Shown: piece after piece, positions 32,488-42,957 of the stretch
Position numbering within the stretch: the stretch's first letter is position 1
Layout: every line of letters begins with the position of its first letter
From: Pinus tabuliformis
Lineage: Eukaryota; Streptophyta; Pinopsida; Pinales; Pinaceae
Length of the DNA: 64,000 bases
NCBI GenBank assembly: GCA_031772625.1
Contig: CM062813.1
Coordinates: 763,406,720 to 763,470,719 of the forward strand
Direction of reading: 5' to 3'
Position numbers and translations under genes: made by a program
Notes under the pieces: model-generated
Told to the model about the DNA's origin: nothing
Databases searched by the model: none
The model's input: the letters and a program-made list of their open reading frames with translations, nothing else

Positions 32488-34360
32488 TTTTCACGCTTAA
32501 TTTCCATCCAGTTGTACAAATCACGCCAGAATGGACATGAAATTTGAAAATGCAGCAACCAATATTAAATTCTTACGTCCCCACTCCCCATTCCCACAAT
32601 CTGACAAACGTGTTTTTCACACTTTCTTATACCACCAGTTTTTCACGCTTATTTTCCATCTAGTTGTACAAATCACACCACAACCGACATGAACTTTGAA
32701 AATGCAGCAACTAGTTTTAAATTCTTACGTCCCCACTCCCCATTCCCACAATCCGACAAACGTCTTTTTCACACTTTCTTATACCACCAGTTTTTCACGC
32801 TTACGTTCTATCAAGTTGTACAAATCATGCCACAATGGACATGGACTTTGAAAATGTAGCAACCAGTATTAAATTCTTACGTCCCAACTCCCCATTCCAA
32901 CAATCAGACAAACGTCTTTTTCACACTTTCTTATACCACCAGTTTTTCACGCTTACTTATCATCTAGTTGTACAAATACTTTCCATCCAGTTGTACAAAT
33001 CACGCCACAACGGACATGAACTTTGAAAATGCAGCAACCAGTACGTCCCCTCTCCCCATTCCAACAATCCGACAAATGTCTTTTTCACACTTTCTTATAC
33101 CACCAATTTTTCACGCTTACTTTCCATCCAGTTGTACAAATCACGCCACAACGGACATGAACTTTGAAAATGCAGCAACTAATATTAAATTCTTACATCC
33201 CCACTCCCCATTCCCACAATCTGACAAACGTCTTTTTCACACTTTCTTATACCACCAGTTTTTCACGCTTACTTTCCATCCAGTTATACAAATCACACCA
33301 CAATGGACATGAACTTTGAAAATGCAACAACCAGTTTTAAATTCTGACGTCCCCACTCCCCATTCCCACAATCCAACAAACGTCTTTTTCACACTTTCTT
33401 ATACCACCAGTTTTTCACGCTTAGTTTCCATCCAGTTGTACAAATCACACCACAATGGACATGGACTTTGAAAATGCAGCAACCAGTATTAAATTCTTAC
33501 GTCCCCACTCCCGATTCCAACAATCCAACAAACATCTTTTTCACACTTTCCTATACCACCAATTTTTCACACTTACTTTCCATCTAGTTGTACACATACT
33601 TTGCATCCAGTTGTACAAATCACACCAGAACGGACATGAACTTTGAAAATGCAGTGACCAATATTAAATTCTTACATCCCCACTCCCCATTCCCACAATC
33701 CGACAAATGTATTTTTCGCACTTTCTTATACCACCAATTTTTCATGCTTACTTTCCATCTAGTTGTACAAATCACACCACAATGGCCATGAACTTTGAAA
33801 ATGCAGCAGCTAGTTTTAAATTCTTACGTCCCCACTCCCCATTCCCACAATCCGACAAACGTCTTTTTCACAATTTTTTATACCTCCAGTTTTTCACGCT
33901 TACTTTCTATCCAGTTGTACAAATCACGCCACAATGGACATGGACTTTGAAAATGCAGCAACCAGTATTAAATTCTTATGTCCCAACTCCACATTCCAAC
34001 AATCGGACAAACGTCTTTTTCACACTTTCTTATACCACCAGTGTTTCATGCTTACTTTCCATCTAGTTGTACAAATACTTTCCATCCAGTTGTACAAATC
34101 ACGCCACAATGGACATGAACTTTGAAAATGCAGCAACCAGAATTTATTCTTACGTCCCCACTCCCCATTCCAACAATCCGACAAACGTCTTTTTCACACC
34201 TTCTTATACCACCAGTTTTTCATGCTTACTTTCCATCCAGTTGTACAAATCACGAAACAACAGACATGAACTTTGAAAATGCAACAACCAATATTAAATT
34301 CTTACGTCCCTAACCCCCCATTCCCACAATCCGACAAAGGTCTTTTTCACACTTTCTTTA
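32488..34360 (+). repeat. Tandem array, 12 units of about 151 bp
   Basis: Units begin near 32488, 32639, 32792, 32944, 33109, 33259, 33411, 33563, 33738, 33890, 34042 and 34217 with TTTTCACGCTTA-like sequence. Nine are 150-153 bp. Units 4, 8 and 11 are longer (165-176 bp) through a duplicated TAGTTGTACAAATACTTTCC segment. Units 3, 7 and 10 share ATGGACATGGAC. A four-unit higher-order repeat of about 620 bp is therefore visible, with one monomer lost in the last block. Short open frames of about 63 codons in each unit are by-products. Confidence 0.9.
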
Positions 34361-34855
34361 ATTTCCCATTGATTTCCCGCAACATATATACAACATACTA
34401 TAAGCCCTTAAATGAACGACGGTTGTATATACCCACCGTTGGATTTTTCCAAGACCAAAATCGAATAATGAGCATATACAACCTCCACTCAATTAATACC
34501 CTATAACAAACTATTTATTTCCAACCCTGATTTCCCACTATTCATGATTTCTTGACATAATTTTTTATTTTTTATTTTTATTTTTTTTAATTCAATTATT
34601 TCTTGTAAACGAACACAAAAATACAACTAGAAATATTTAATTCGTAAGTGCCCACTCCCCATCCACACTTTCAGGAAGACACGTCTTTTTCGGACTTTCT
34701 TTAATTTCCCGCCGTTCATGATTTGTGCCCATTCCCCATTCACACTTTCTTTCCTGTCATAGCGTCATTGTACATGTTCATAGGAGAATCGCTATACCGA
34801 CTTTCTTGTGTTGTGGACCACCACGAACCAGCATATCCTTCTATTCAATTCATAC
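34361..34855 (+). other. Spacer between tandem array and LINE
   Basis: AT-rich, with a degenerate piece of the array monomer at about 34640-34770 (CCCACTCCCCAT, CACACTTTC, ACGTCTTTTTC). No coding frame. It ends with AATTCATAC (34847-34855), the left copy of the candidate LINE target duplication. Confidence 0.5.
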
Positions 34856-35065
34856 CACAGAGGGTTGCACTGTCTCCTTCGCGGGTCTAACCATGCCCCT
34901 GCAGGTCTTCATTTCATTTTCATTTGTTTTTTCCCTCTACAGTCGAGCTGGTTGGCGGTTTGTTTGTCTTTTTCTTGAACGCCCATAGTTTTTGGCCTTC
35001 ATCCCTTACCTTGACTGTCATCCCCGTTCTCCCCTGGCATCGAGGCGGTTTGGCATCCGGCGAAT

Positions 35066-36817
35066 ATGGTGGAGGAGGACCTCGTGGACTACGAGGAGGA
35101 CCCCATGCCAGGTCAAGAGATTTGGGCGCACTATTCCACATCGGTTGAGGGCCCCGGGCAGCACACTCTGGGTCGATCGACAGCTGCTAAACAGGCGAAG
35201 AAACACACGCCCCTCCCTGGGAAGCGCCAGCATCCTGCGGTTAATGTCGCGGACCTTCCGGGCTTGGAATGCCCCCCCCTCTCCCCTGCCACTCTGCATC
35301 TCCTCGGCTCCTCCATTCAGGCCTCCCCCTCATTTGACTCCCCCCTCCCTCACCCCCCGCAACTCCCCCCTCCTCCACCCCCGCTGCCCTCTCTGCCCAT
35401 GTTTCCCCCCTCCTTTTCCACTGCACAAGCGGGACCGTCTAACCCCCCGAGACCTGAACAACCACTCGATCAACCAGGCTCTTGCAGCCTCAACCCACGC
35501 TCACCGATTCGCTCTGGTTGTTTCAGCACTCCCATCCCTAACCCACGACCCTCGTTCTCAGCGCAACACAGCTCTTCGGAACCTTGCAGGAGCCTTTTGA
35601 AAGAATACCCTACAGGACGGCGTTCGGAACACCTGAGAAAAGGTCGTTGCCTCAGAGCAGTGGACTCGGATATTAACCTGACCTTCGGCGAGGACGTGCA
35701 AATGGCAGATGCAATGGACACCGCGAGGAAAGTCCTGGTAGGCCGTGTCAGAGGTAGGAACTACACGGTGGAGAGATTGAGGCTCTGGACAGTGGAGATT
35801 TGGGGATCCTTGCTGAAAGAACTACCCGTTATTCGGGTCCTGGCCAGAGGATGGTTCGCCCTCCGCTTTCATAGGGAGGAGTACACGGATTGGATCTTGT
35901 CACGGTATTGGCACATAGAGCTCGCTCCTATTCTATTGAAACGATGGGATCCTTTGTTCGACCCTGAATGTGAACATCTCGGAGCCGGACCCATCTGGGT
36001 TAGACTACCTGGTCTTCCCATGCAATTTTGGACTCCCCAAGTTTTCAAGCGTATCGGAGATGCCCTGGGGACATACCTGGAACATGATAAGTCCTTCGAG
36101 AAAACTGGAATCATGACTATGGCAAGAATATTGGTTTATCTGGACACCAGGGCTGGGCTGGAAGAGAAAATTACTCTCCACAGGAGACATTTCTCTCGCA
36201 AACAACTGCTGGACTATGAAGGAGTCCCATTTCGCTGTAGGAGGTGCCACAAGGTGGGCCACCTATACAAGGATTGCCCCCTGAATGCATCAATGAACAC
36301 CGAAACCTCAAAGGGGACGAAGCTTCAATCATCTGTAGAACAGAAAAAGGGTGAACAAGAACAAGATGGGCCTCCGATGGAGACTGCTGTGGATGCCACA
36401 AAGAAGAAAGGGAGCCGGCGTAAAGATCCTTCATCTCCCCCAAGGACTCGCTCCAAATCAGCAGCGGATGCCACTTCGCAGCCAGGTAATCAGTCATCCC
36501 CCTTTCCTGATGTTTTATTTACGGATGTTATGTTAAATGTATTGCATTCATCGCTGCCTACCCACACTTCAGCATTTTGCGCTATTCCCTCCATCCTCTG
36601 CCCTTTATCTGCGCCCCCACCCACTTTTTCCACCACCCCGACTTCTCACAGGGATTTTTCCACCCCCCCTCTCACACTCCCTCTCCCCCCGAGCCTGACC
36701 CCCACCCCTACAATCTCCGCTCTCGTTCCCGACCCACTCCCCCGCGTCTGGGTTTGGGACTTTCCCCTGGAAGGACCAAACTTCATAAACCGGTCAGAGG
36801 GCGCCCTTCTAAGTTAA
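35066..36817 (+). CDS. LINE ORF1, RNA-binding protein with DUF4283-like domain and zinc knuckle
   Basis: It would bind LINE RNA and form the ribonucleoprotein. The start ATG 35066 opens MVEEDLVDYEEDPMPGQEIW. Residues 60-130 are Pro/Ser-rich. A DUF4283-like region covers about residues 205-370 (KVLVGRVRGRNYTVERLR, later IWVRLPGLPMQFW). A CCHC knuckle CRRCHKVGHLYKDC follows near residue 395. After about residue 470 the frame is again Pro/Ser-rich and stops at 36815-36817. The original C terminus seems to lie in another frame (next entry), so the visible tail after about 36600 is probably out-of-frame sequence. Open over 583 codons. Confidence 0.85.
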   Translation: MVEEDLVDYEEDPMPGQEIWAHYSTSVEGPGQHTLGRSTAAKQAKKHTPLPGKRQHPAVNVADLPGLECPPLSPATLHLLGSSIQASPSFDSPLPHPPQLPPPPPPLPSLPMFPPSFSTAQAGPSNPPRPEQPLDQPGSCSLNPRSPIRSGCFSTPIPNPRPSFSAQHSSSEPCRSLLKEYPTGRRSEHLRKGRCLRAVDSDINLTFGEDVQMADAMDTARKVLVGRVRGRNYTVERLRLWTVEIWGSLLKELPVIRVLARGWFALRFHREEYTDWILSRYWHIELAPILLKRWDPLFDPECEHLGAGPIWVRLPGLPMQFWTPQVFKRIGDALGTYLEHDKSFEKTGIMTMARILVYLDTRAGLEEKITLHRRHFSRKQLLDYEGVPFRCRRCHKVGHLYKDCPLNASMNTETSKGTKLQSSVEQKKGEQEQDGPPMETAVDATKKKGSRRKDPSSPPRTRSKSAADATSQPGNQSSPFPDVLFTDVMLNVLHSSLPTHTSAFCAIPSILCPLSAPPPTFSTTPTSHRDFSTPPLTLPLPPSLTPTPTISALVPDPLPRVWVWDFPLEGPNFINRSEGALLS

Positions 36818-36921
36818 AATCTGCCATTAAGCTAGCAGTGGCGGATGTGGCAAGGGGCCGACAGCATACCATTGAGAGGGCGCTTAGAGCATTGGAGCCC
36901 ACTGCCCGAGGTCCCCCATGA
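36577..36921 (+). pseudogene. Displaced C-terminal part of LINE ORF1
   Basis: A frame different from both ORF1 and ORF2 encodes HPYNLRSRSRPTPPR, then VRGRPSKLKSAIKLAVADV, a basic tail with an AT-hook-like RGRPSK. This looks like real protein, unlike the ORF1 frame over the same bases. A one-base indel in a C-rich run between about 36600 and 36710 would explain it. The frame ends with a TGA (36919-36921) that overlaps the ATG of ORF2 as ATGA. The listed start is only the first Met of the open frame. Confidence 0.6.
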
Positions 36922-39900
36922 TTTGGCTCTCCTACAACTGCCGGGGACTAGCCAACCCCAAAAAGAGATTGGCTCTAAAACGATTGTTAAAGGATACCTT
37001 CTGTGACATGCTCTTCCTACAAGAAACACTTGGTACTGCTGAAGACTCTATCCGAACCCTGCACTCTATTCTTCCGGGTTGGACATTTCAGGGCTTGGAT
37101 GCCATAGGCAGGTCTGGCGGTCTCGCAATTGGCATCAACCCTCGAACTGTCAAGCATATATCCACCTGGGGCGGCATGGGATTCATTGGCATGGATATCT
37201 TCGTCGGGGAGTTGGGATTACAGTTAAAAGTTATCAACATCTATGCTCCTAATCAGAACAGAATGGAATTCTGGCACAATTTGCTGGAACATGGTCTTAT
37301 CACGAATTCCACCATCATAGGGGGGGACCTTAATTTCTCATTGGGTATGGAAGAATCCTGGGGACATCATGCTCAAATTGACCCAATTTCCGACCAGATG
37401 AGCACTCTACTCGACTCCTGCAACTTAATTGATGTCCCCATGAATAAGAAATTGCCCACCTGGCACAATAGAAGGATTGGGGAGGCTGCCTTGGGACACC
37501 GTTTGGATCGATACTTGATTCACCAAGACCTCATCCGACACCTCCCCCTTTATCGACAATGGGTGGGTACAGGGGGATCCTCTGATCATCTTCCCATTTT
37601 TCTACAAGTTACTGGACCATCAAAAAAGCCGCGCTCTCCTTTCAAATTTTTTGCTGGACATCTTAATGAGCCTGAATACATCAATATGGTGACTGAATTC
37701 TGGAGAGCACAGCCCCCTCTGAGGGAGCAGAGGTTGGCTGCGGATTTCGTTTCTCGGCTCAATAAACTCAGGTCAATGACAGAGGAGTGGTCTAAAAGAA
37801 AAAAGCGGAGAGATGACCAGATACTTGCTGATATAGAAATACAGATTGCACAGGAAACGGATGAACAGGGGCTAGGGTTCCTTACGGAGGAGACTAAAAA
37901 GAATCTAGTCATGCTTGAGAACCAAAAAAACAAGATCCTACTGGAAAAAGAAGAACAATGGAGATTGAAAAGTAGAGCCACCTGGCTCCAAGCGGGGGAT
38001 GGCAATACCAAATTCTTCCACAACTATGCAAATGGAAGAAAGGCTACCAATACTATTTGGCAGATGCCCTGTGAGACTGAGGGCTGGGCCTCTACTCACC
38101 CTCAACTCGCCAGATTGGGGATTACACATTTCAAGAGGCAATTCACTGCACCAGCAGCCATCAACCTCCCGGATATCATCAATATCGCTGCCCACTTTCC
38201 GAGGTTTGTGGATCCGGAGGAAGTAGAGGACTTAAATCATCCGGTCACTATGGAAGAATTGGAAGGAACTCTCAAGTGGTTCAAGAAAGATAAGAGTCCT
38301 GGTCCGGATGGCTGGCCAGTGGAGTTCTATCTGGCTTTTCTTGAGCTTCTGGGAGGGGATCTTCTTGCTGTTATAGAAGAAAGCAGAATTTCGGGTCACA
38401 TACACCCCCTCATAAACTTCACCTACTTGGCCTTGATTCCAAAGACTGATTCGCCATCCTCCTATAACGACTTCAGGCCTATATCCCTCTGCAACTGTCT
38501 GTACAAAATCATCTCTAAAATTATCGCCAACCGCATCAAGCCTATATTATCCAACCACATTTCCCAGGAACAATTTGCTTTCCTACACCATAGACATATT
38601 CAGGATGCCATTGGAACAGCCCAGGAAGCTCTACACTCCATCAAGCTCAAGAAACTCAAGGGACTCACGCTCAAAATTGATCTGAAAAAGGCTTTTGACA
38701 AGGTGAACTGGCTATACTTAAAGATGATTCTTACTCATTTGGGCTTTCCCCCAGCACTCATCAGCTGGATCATGGGATGCATCTCCACTGTCTCTTTCGC
38801 CATTCTTATTAATGGCTCAGCTTCGCCCTCCTTCACCATTGATAGAGGGATCAGGCAGGGATGCCCCTTATCCCCCCTACTATTCCTAATCGTCATGGAA
38901 GGTCTGAGCAGGTTCATTGCCACTGAAAAAAGGAGGGGAGGACTTCAAGGCCTAAAAATCATGGATCAATTCTATCTAACACATCTACTTTTTGTAGATG
39001 ACATATTAATCTTCTTGAATGGCAGCGTCAGGGACTCCACCACCTTGAATGAGATACTGAACCTATTCTGTAGAGCCACCGGAATGGAAATCAACAGGGA
39101 AAAATCAACCATCTCGCTATCTGAATGCACCTTACAAGAATCTCAGCTGGCCACTCAATTTTTTCCCTACCTAGCTACTGATTTGATGGGGGGATTAAAA
39201 TATTTGGGATTCAGATTAAAACCAGATGGATATAAGATCGCAAACTGGACCTGGCTCATCACAAAAGTGGAAAAGAGAATTAGTTGTTGGTGTCATAAGC
39301 TCCTATCTAGGGCAGGCAGGCTGGTCCTTATCAAATCAGTCCTTGAGGCCACCCCGGTCTACTGGATGTCACTTGCTTGGATTCCTAGAGGAATCCTTCA
39401 CAGAATACAACAAATCTGTTGCAGATTCCTATGGAATGGAAATAAGGAGGGTAGACCTTTTGCCTGGGTCAAATGGACTAGAATTGCTACCCCGAAGCAG
39501 TGGGGAGGTTGGGGACTTAAACTCCTCCCGGCCTTTGCTCATGCCTTGGCCGCCAAACAGGGTTGGCTCCTCCTTAAACAAAATAGCCTATGGACACAGG
39601 TTATCCTTCATAAATACATCTGGTCGGTGACCATCATAGATTGGATCAGAAGCCCAACCTGGAACAAAAAGGACATTTCGGTGATATGGAGGGCCATCCT
39701 GAATTCTATCTCTATCATCAAGGAGGGTTTATTATGGAAGATTGGAAATGGGGCATCTGTCCGAATTGGCATTGATCCTTGGATTGGCAGTGGAAACTCC
39801 CATATACTTCCTGATGGACTGATCCAGCACCTAAACAACAGAGGTATCAAGTATTTGGGTCAGATAGGGGATCAACAAAACACTACTTTCCATACTCAAG

Positions 39901-41081
39901 CCTGGTTGACTGAACCACACTGGCACCTACCTAATGACTGGCGCAGAATCTGGCAAAGCTACCTAAGGGCTCTTACAGAAACACATGTAAGATTGTGCAT
40001 TGCTGAAGAAGATGAACTAATCTGGGCGCACTCTAAAGCAGGGCAATATACTCCGAAACAGGGTTATAACATAATCATTGCTGACAAGAAACCAGAGAAT
40101 ATTAGAAGCTGGTGGAATAATCTATGGAAGCTACAAGCTCCTCCACGCACCAGACTGCTGATGTGGAATATCCTGGAGGATAAGATCCCCATGGGCTCCT
40201 TCCTGAAAAGAAGGGCTTTTATGGGGCCGACCCGATGTGTTCTCTGTCTACAGGACGAAGAATCGACCCAACACCTGTTCCTCTCCTGCCCAACCACCAG
40301 GAGCATATGGGCACAAGTACTTCAATCACTGAATATGACTAGAACCTGGCAGGGGGTCGACATTACCTCGGCTTGGGAGTCCTGGTGGTCCACATCAGTC
40401 ATACCAAAAACGAGAAATCTGCCTCTCCTTGTCTCTTGGTATATCTGGCTCAAAAGAAATAAAAAAAAATTTGAAGATTTCGCGGTCAATTGGAACCTCC
40501 TCCCATTACAGATTTGTGCCGCCTTCGAAGAGCTTCCAAATGTGGACAGTCAAAAGCGCCAAAGAACTATCCAACAGGAACGGATCAACAAAGACATCCC
40601 GTGGGCCTATTATGACGGAGCAGCCCAAATTCACGGCTGTGGGGGTGGAATATGTCTCTATCTTTCTGACTCACACTTCTACCAGATCTGTTTGGGTCTG
40701 GGACCCGGCACCAACAACCATGCTGAATTAATAACTCTCTGCCACCTGCTATACTTTGCTATCCTGAAACACTGCCGAAGCATTCAAATTTTTGGAGACT
40801 CAAAGATAGTGTCTGATTGGTTTAACAATTCAGCTGTTTGCAATGCTTACTCTCTGAGAACTATATTGGAAGAAATTGTTTTTTTCAAAACATTCTTTGA
40901 TCAGATTTCTGTTTCTCACATCTACAGGGAAAGAAATGAAACTGCTGACAGGCTTTCAAAAGAAGCGACGCATCGTCCTCTAGGGGAATGGATGATAACA
41001 GAACATTCACCAGCAGGGGTCTATCATTATTTCCACAGACCATACATGGATGAGGAACCACCGAGAGGCAACAACCTCTAA
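36918..41081 (+). CDS. LINE ORF2: endonuclease, reverse transcriptase, RNase H
   Basis: It nicks target DNA and copies LINE RNA into the nick. The frame is 1387 codons with no stop. Residues 1-230 are an apurinic-type endonuclease (SYNCRGL at the start, GGDLNFS near 135, GGSSDHLPI near 215). RT spans about residues 460-740, with RPISLCNCLYK, GIRQGCPLSPLLF and the catalytic FVDD near 692. A zinc-type RT-associated domain is at about 1010-1120 (WWNNLWKLQAPPRTR, CVLCLQDEESTQHLFLSC). The C terminus is an RNase H: YYDGAA near 1232, AEL, GDSK, and a final ETADRLSKEA. The start ATG overlaps the stop of the displaced ORF1 frame. All catalytic motifs seem intact, so this enzyme may be competent. Confidence 0.95.
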   Translation: MIWLSYNCRGLANPKKRLALKRLLKDTFCDMLFLQETLGTAEDSIRTLHSILPGWTFQGLDAIGRSGGLAIGINPRTVKHISTWGGMGFIGMDIFVGELGLQLKVINIYAPNQNRMEFWHNLLEHGLITNSTIIGGDLNFSLGMEESWGHHAQIDPISDQMSTLLDSCNLIDVPMNKKLPTWHNRRIGEAALGHRLDRYLIHQDLIRHLPLYRQWVGTGGSSDHLPIFLQVTGPSKKPRSPFKFFAGHLNEPEYINMVTEFWRAQPPLREQRLAADFVSRLNKLRSMTEEWSKRKKRRDDQILADIEIQIAQETDEQGLGFLTEETKKNLVMLENQKNKILLEKEEQWRLKSRATWLQAGDGNTKFFHNYANGRKATNTIWQMPCETEGWASTHPQLARLGITHFKRQFTAPAAINLPDIINIAAHFPRFVDPEEVEDLNHPVTMEELEGTLKWFKKDKSPGPDGWPVEFYLAFLELLGGDLLAVIEESRISGHIHPLINFTYLALIPKTDSPSSYNDFRPISLCNCLYKIISKIIANRIKPILSNHISQEQFAFLHHRHIQDAIGTAQEALHSIKLKKLKGLTLKIDLKKAFDKVNWLYLKMILTHLGFPPALISWIMGCISTVSFAILINGSASPSFTIDRGIRQGCPLSPLLFLIVMEGLSRFIATEKRRGGLQGLKIMDQFYLTHLLFVDDILIFLNGSVRDSTTLNEILNLFCRATGMEINREKSTISLSECTLQESQLATQFFPYLATDLMGGLKYLGFRLKPDGYKIANWTWLITKVEKRISCWCHKLLSRAGRLVLIKSVLEATPVYWMSLAWIPRGILHRIQQICCRFLWNGNKEGRPFAWVKWTRIATPKQWGGWGLKLLPAFAHALAAKQGWLLLKQNSLWTQVILHKYIWSVTIIDWIRSPTWNKKDISVIWRAILNSISIIKEGLLWKIGNGASVRIGIDPWIGSGNSHILPDGLIQHLNNRGIKYLGQIGDQQNTTFHTQAWLTEPHWHLPNDWRRIWQSYLRALTETHVRLCIAEEDELIWAHSKAGQYTPKQGYNIIIADKKPENIRSWWNNLWKLQAPPRTRLLMWNILEDKIPMGSFLKRRAFMGPTRCVLCLQDEESTQHLFLSCPTTRSIWAQVLQSLNMTRTWQGVDITSAWESWWSTSVIPKTRNLPLLVSWYIWLKRNKKKFEDFAVNWNLLPLQICAAFEELPNVDSQKRQRTIQQERINKDIPWAYYDGAAQIHGCGGGICLYLSDSHFYQICLGLGPGTNNHAELITLCHLLYFAILKHCRSIQIFGDSKIVSDWFNNSAVCNAYSLRTILEEIVFFKTFFDQISVSHIYRERNETADRLSKEATHRPLGEWMITEHSPAGVYHYFHRPYMDEEPPRGNNL

Positions 41082-41354
41082 TTTTTCCAGCATTTTGATT
41101 ATGAACTATATGAAACTACTCTGTACATAATAAAACTATCTTTATAAGTATATTAACCCTGCGTGGGTATTATTTTGGAACTATATAGCGGACATAGGTA
41201 ACAGAACAGTACACCCCCTGGGTCTACTTGTATTTATTTTTGGTTATTGACTGTGGATTTCATTGCCACGTTTACAGCATATGCCTTCGGGCATCAACAA
41301 CATGTAATTTCTCATTATGAAATTATGAATTATCTTTCTTCGGGGAAAAAAAAA
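41082..41354 (+). other. LINE 3' UTR and short A tail
   Basis: 270 bp after the ORF2 stop, ending CTTCGGGG followed by nine A. A polyadenylation-like AATAAAA is at about 41129. The A run is short for a LINE, which may reflect contraction after insertion. Confidence 0.7.
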
Positions 41355-41361
41355 TTCATAC

Positions 41362-42957
41362 GGCATAGTTCAAAATTTCCTCTACCTTTGCTTCTTCTTG
41401 CTATATCATAATGACAACTCATTGCCAATTTCCACGTACAACTGAGTTATTTTTAGTTAAATATAATAACTGTTAAAGATATAATCTAATTTGTATTAAA
41501 ATTAAAACATTATAATTTGTATTAAAATGAAAACATTATCAATAAAAACATTATCAAATGACAACATAATAATCGATCGACTCGTTTTGAAATTTTACGG
41601 TTGTTTTTTTGTATCCAGCACGCCACAGCGCACCTCAGCGTTGAAAGTTCAGCTGCAAAGACAGGAGACCAGTAGCTATAGACAGCTGGACGCCATGTGA
41701 AAAGTGCCCCCCAGTTGTCACTATTTTAACGGCGAATATAATGAAACCTCAAAGGGGAGAATCGAGCCATTCTTTCTTCGTAATGGATGGATCATTACGA
41801 AGAAAATCTATGACGGGTGAATTATGGTGCGAGAGTTGTAATGACAATTGAAAAAACTAAGAAATATGGTTAAAGTTATTATATAATTTTTTAGGTTTTA
41901 AAATACAGAATTTAATTATTATTTTAAATATATAATTATTATTTATGAAAAATAGTATAATTTAAAAATGTTTTATGGAAAATTGGTATAACTTAAAGAA
42001 AATAATTTTTAAGATTAATATGTTATTATTTTTTTAATATTAATATGTTATATTTTTTTTATATGTTTGTGTTAAAATATAATTTTTTGTATTAGTTAAA
42101 GTATTAAGATAGTTAGTTACCATTTTTATTATTTTTAGGAAAATATTTTTAGATATTGTTAATCAAAATATTGTTATAAAATTAGTATAAATCTTGTATA
42201 TTTTTAGAAATTTAGGCAAATTTTAAATATTTTTAGAAGAGATTAATATGAAACAATTCTAGATTATTCTAATTTATGTAAAATCTATTTAATGATGAGA
42301 AGGATATGCAATGCAATGCAATGCCCGAGCCAAAAGACCTAAGCATATAGAGATGACTTAAGCCTCTTCACATAGTGTAGAGATGGCTTAAGCCTCTTCA
42401 CATAGTGTAGAGCTCTACACTGCAAATAGTACTTTGAATTTCAGATCATGAAGAGCGTGGAGGAGAAAATTTGATGTGAGGTTTGGATAAAAGCATTAAA
42501 GAATTTTTCATATTGTTGTTGAGTCGTTGTCATTGTTAGCTAGTCGAGTTGTAGCCACCACTGCTAGCTATTGTTGTTACCATTGTGAGCCCTTGCAATA
42601 TGTTTGCAGTTGTTGTTCTAAGGTTGTGACCAGTGACAGTTTGCAGAGTTGTTGTGGTGTCATTATAGTTGTTGTTGTTATAATTCTCTGCCATAAATCT
42701 AGTTCGTTGACAAAGGCATTGAGCCAGTGTGCATAAATGTGTGTGAGAAACAAGTTTGGATAAGGTGTTGTCGAGAAAGTCTTTGTAGAGAAAATTATAG
42801 TCAAAAGATGATTAAAAGCCACTTATTTATTTAACAAGTGTGATAGTTGCATAGCAGCATAGTCCCTGCCTCTTTAGGAAGTTATTGAAATGTATCCTTT
42901 GTCATTATTCGTAATCGGCTACGACATATACTGGTTATTGAACCCTTTGCACCTTCT
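41362..42957. other. AT-rich intergenic segment with small repeats
   Basis: No coding frame is supported. Visible items are a 13-bp perfect hairpin (41773-41805, separate entry), a (TGCAA)n patch at 42307-42323, and a 30-bp tandem duplication (42349-42378 and 42379-42408, one or two differences). There is also a GTT-rich stretch at about 42510-42690. Between 41860 and 42260 the sequence is almost only A/T. Confidence 0.5.
41773..41805. repeat. Perfect 13-bp inverted repeat with 7-nt loop
   Basis: TTTCTTCGTAATG and its exact complement are separated by GATGGAT. It could form a stable stem in RNA or DNA. It is not followed by a T run, and it is not linked to any recognised gene. Confidence 0.7.

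Larger units (their letters stand above)
34856..41354 (+). mobile_element. Plant LINE (L1-type), nearly full length
   Basis: Two ORFs, a 3' UTR and a nine-A tail are present. The likely target duplication is AATTCATAC at 34847-34855 and 41353-41361, partly overlapping the A tail. That gives a 5' UTR of about 210 bp. Enzyme domains are endonuclease, RT, a Cys/His zinc domain and RNase H, as in many plant L1 elements. ORF2 is open over 1387 codons, so the insertion is young. ORF1 has one apparent frameshift. If the duplication is wrong, the 5' end could lie further upstream. Confidence 0.85.

Noticed and set aside
32835-34313. Repeated 63-codon frames starting MDMDFENAATS and similar
   Set aside because: They are by-products of the 151-bp tandem array, differ in frame between units and have no start context or domain.
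35241-36497. Several minus-strand frames over LINE ORF1
   Set aside because: They are shadows of a GC-rich coding region and show no domains.
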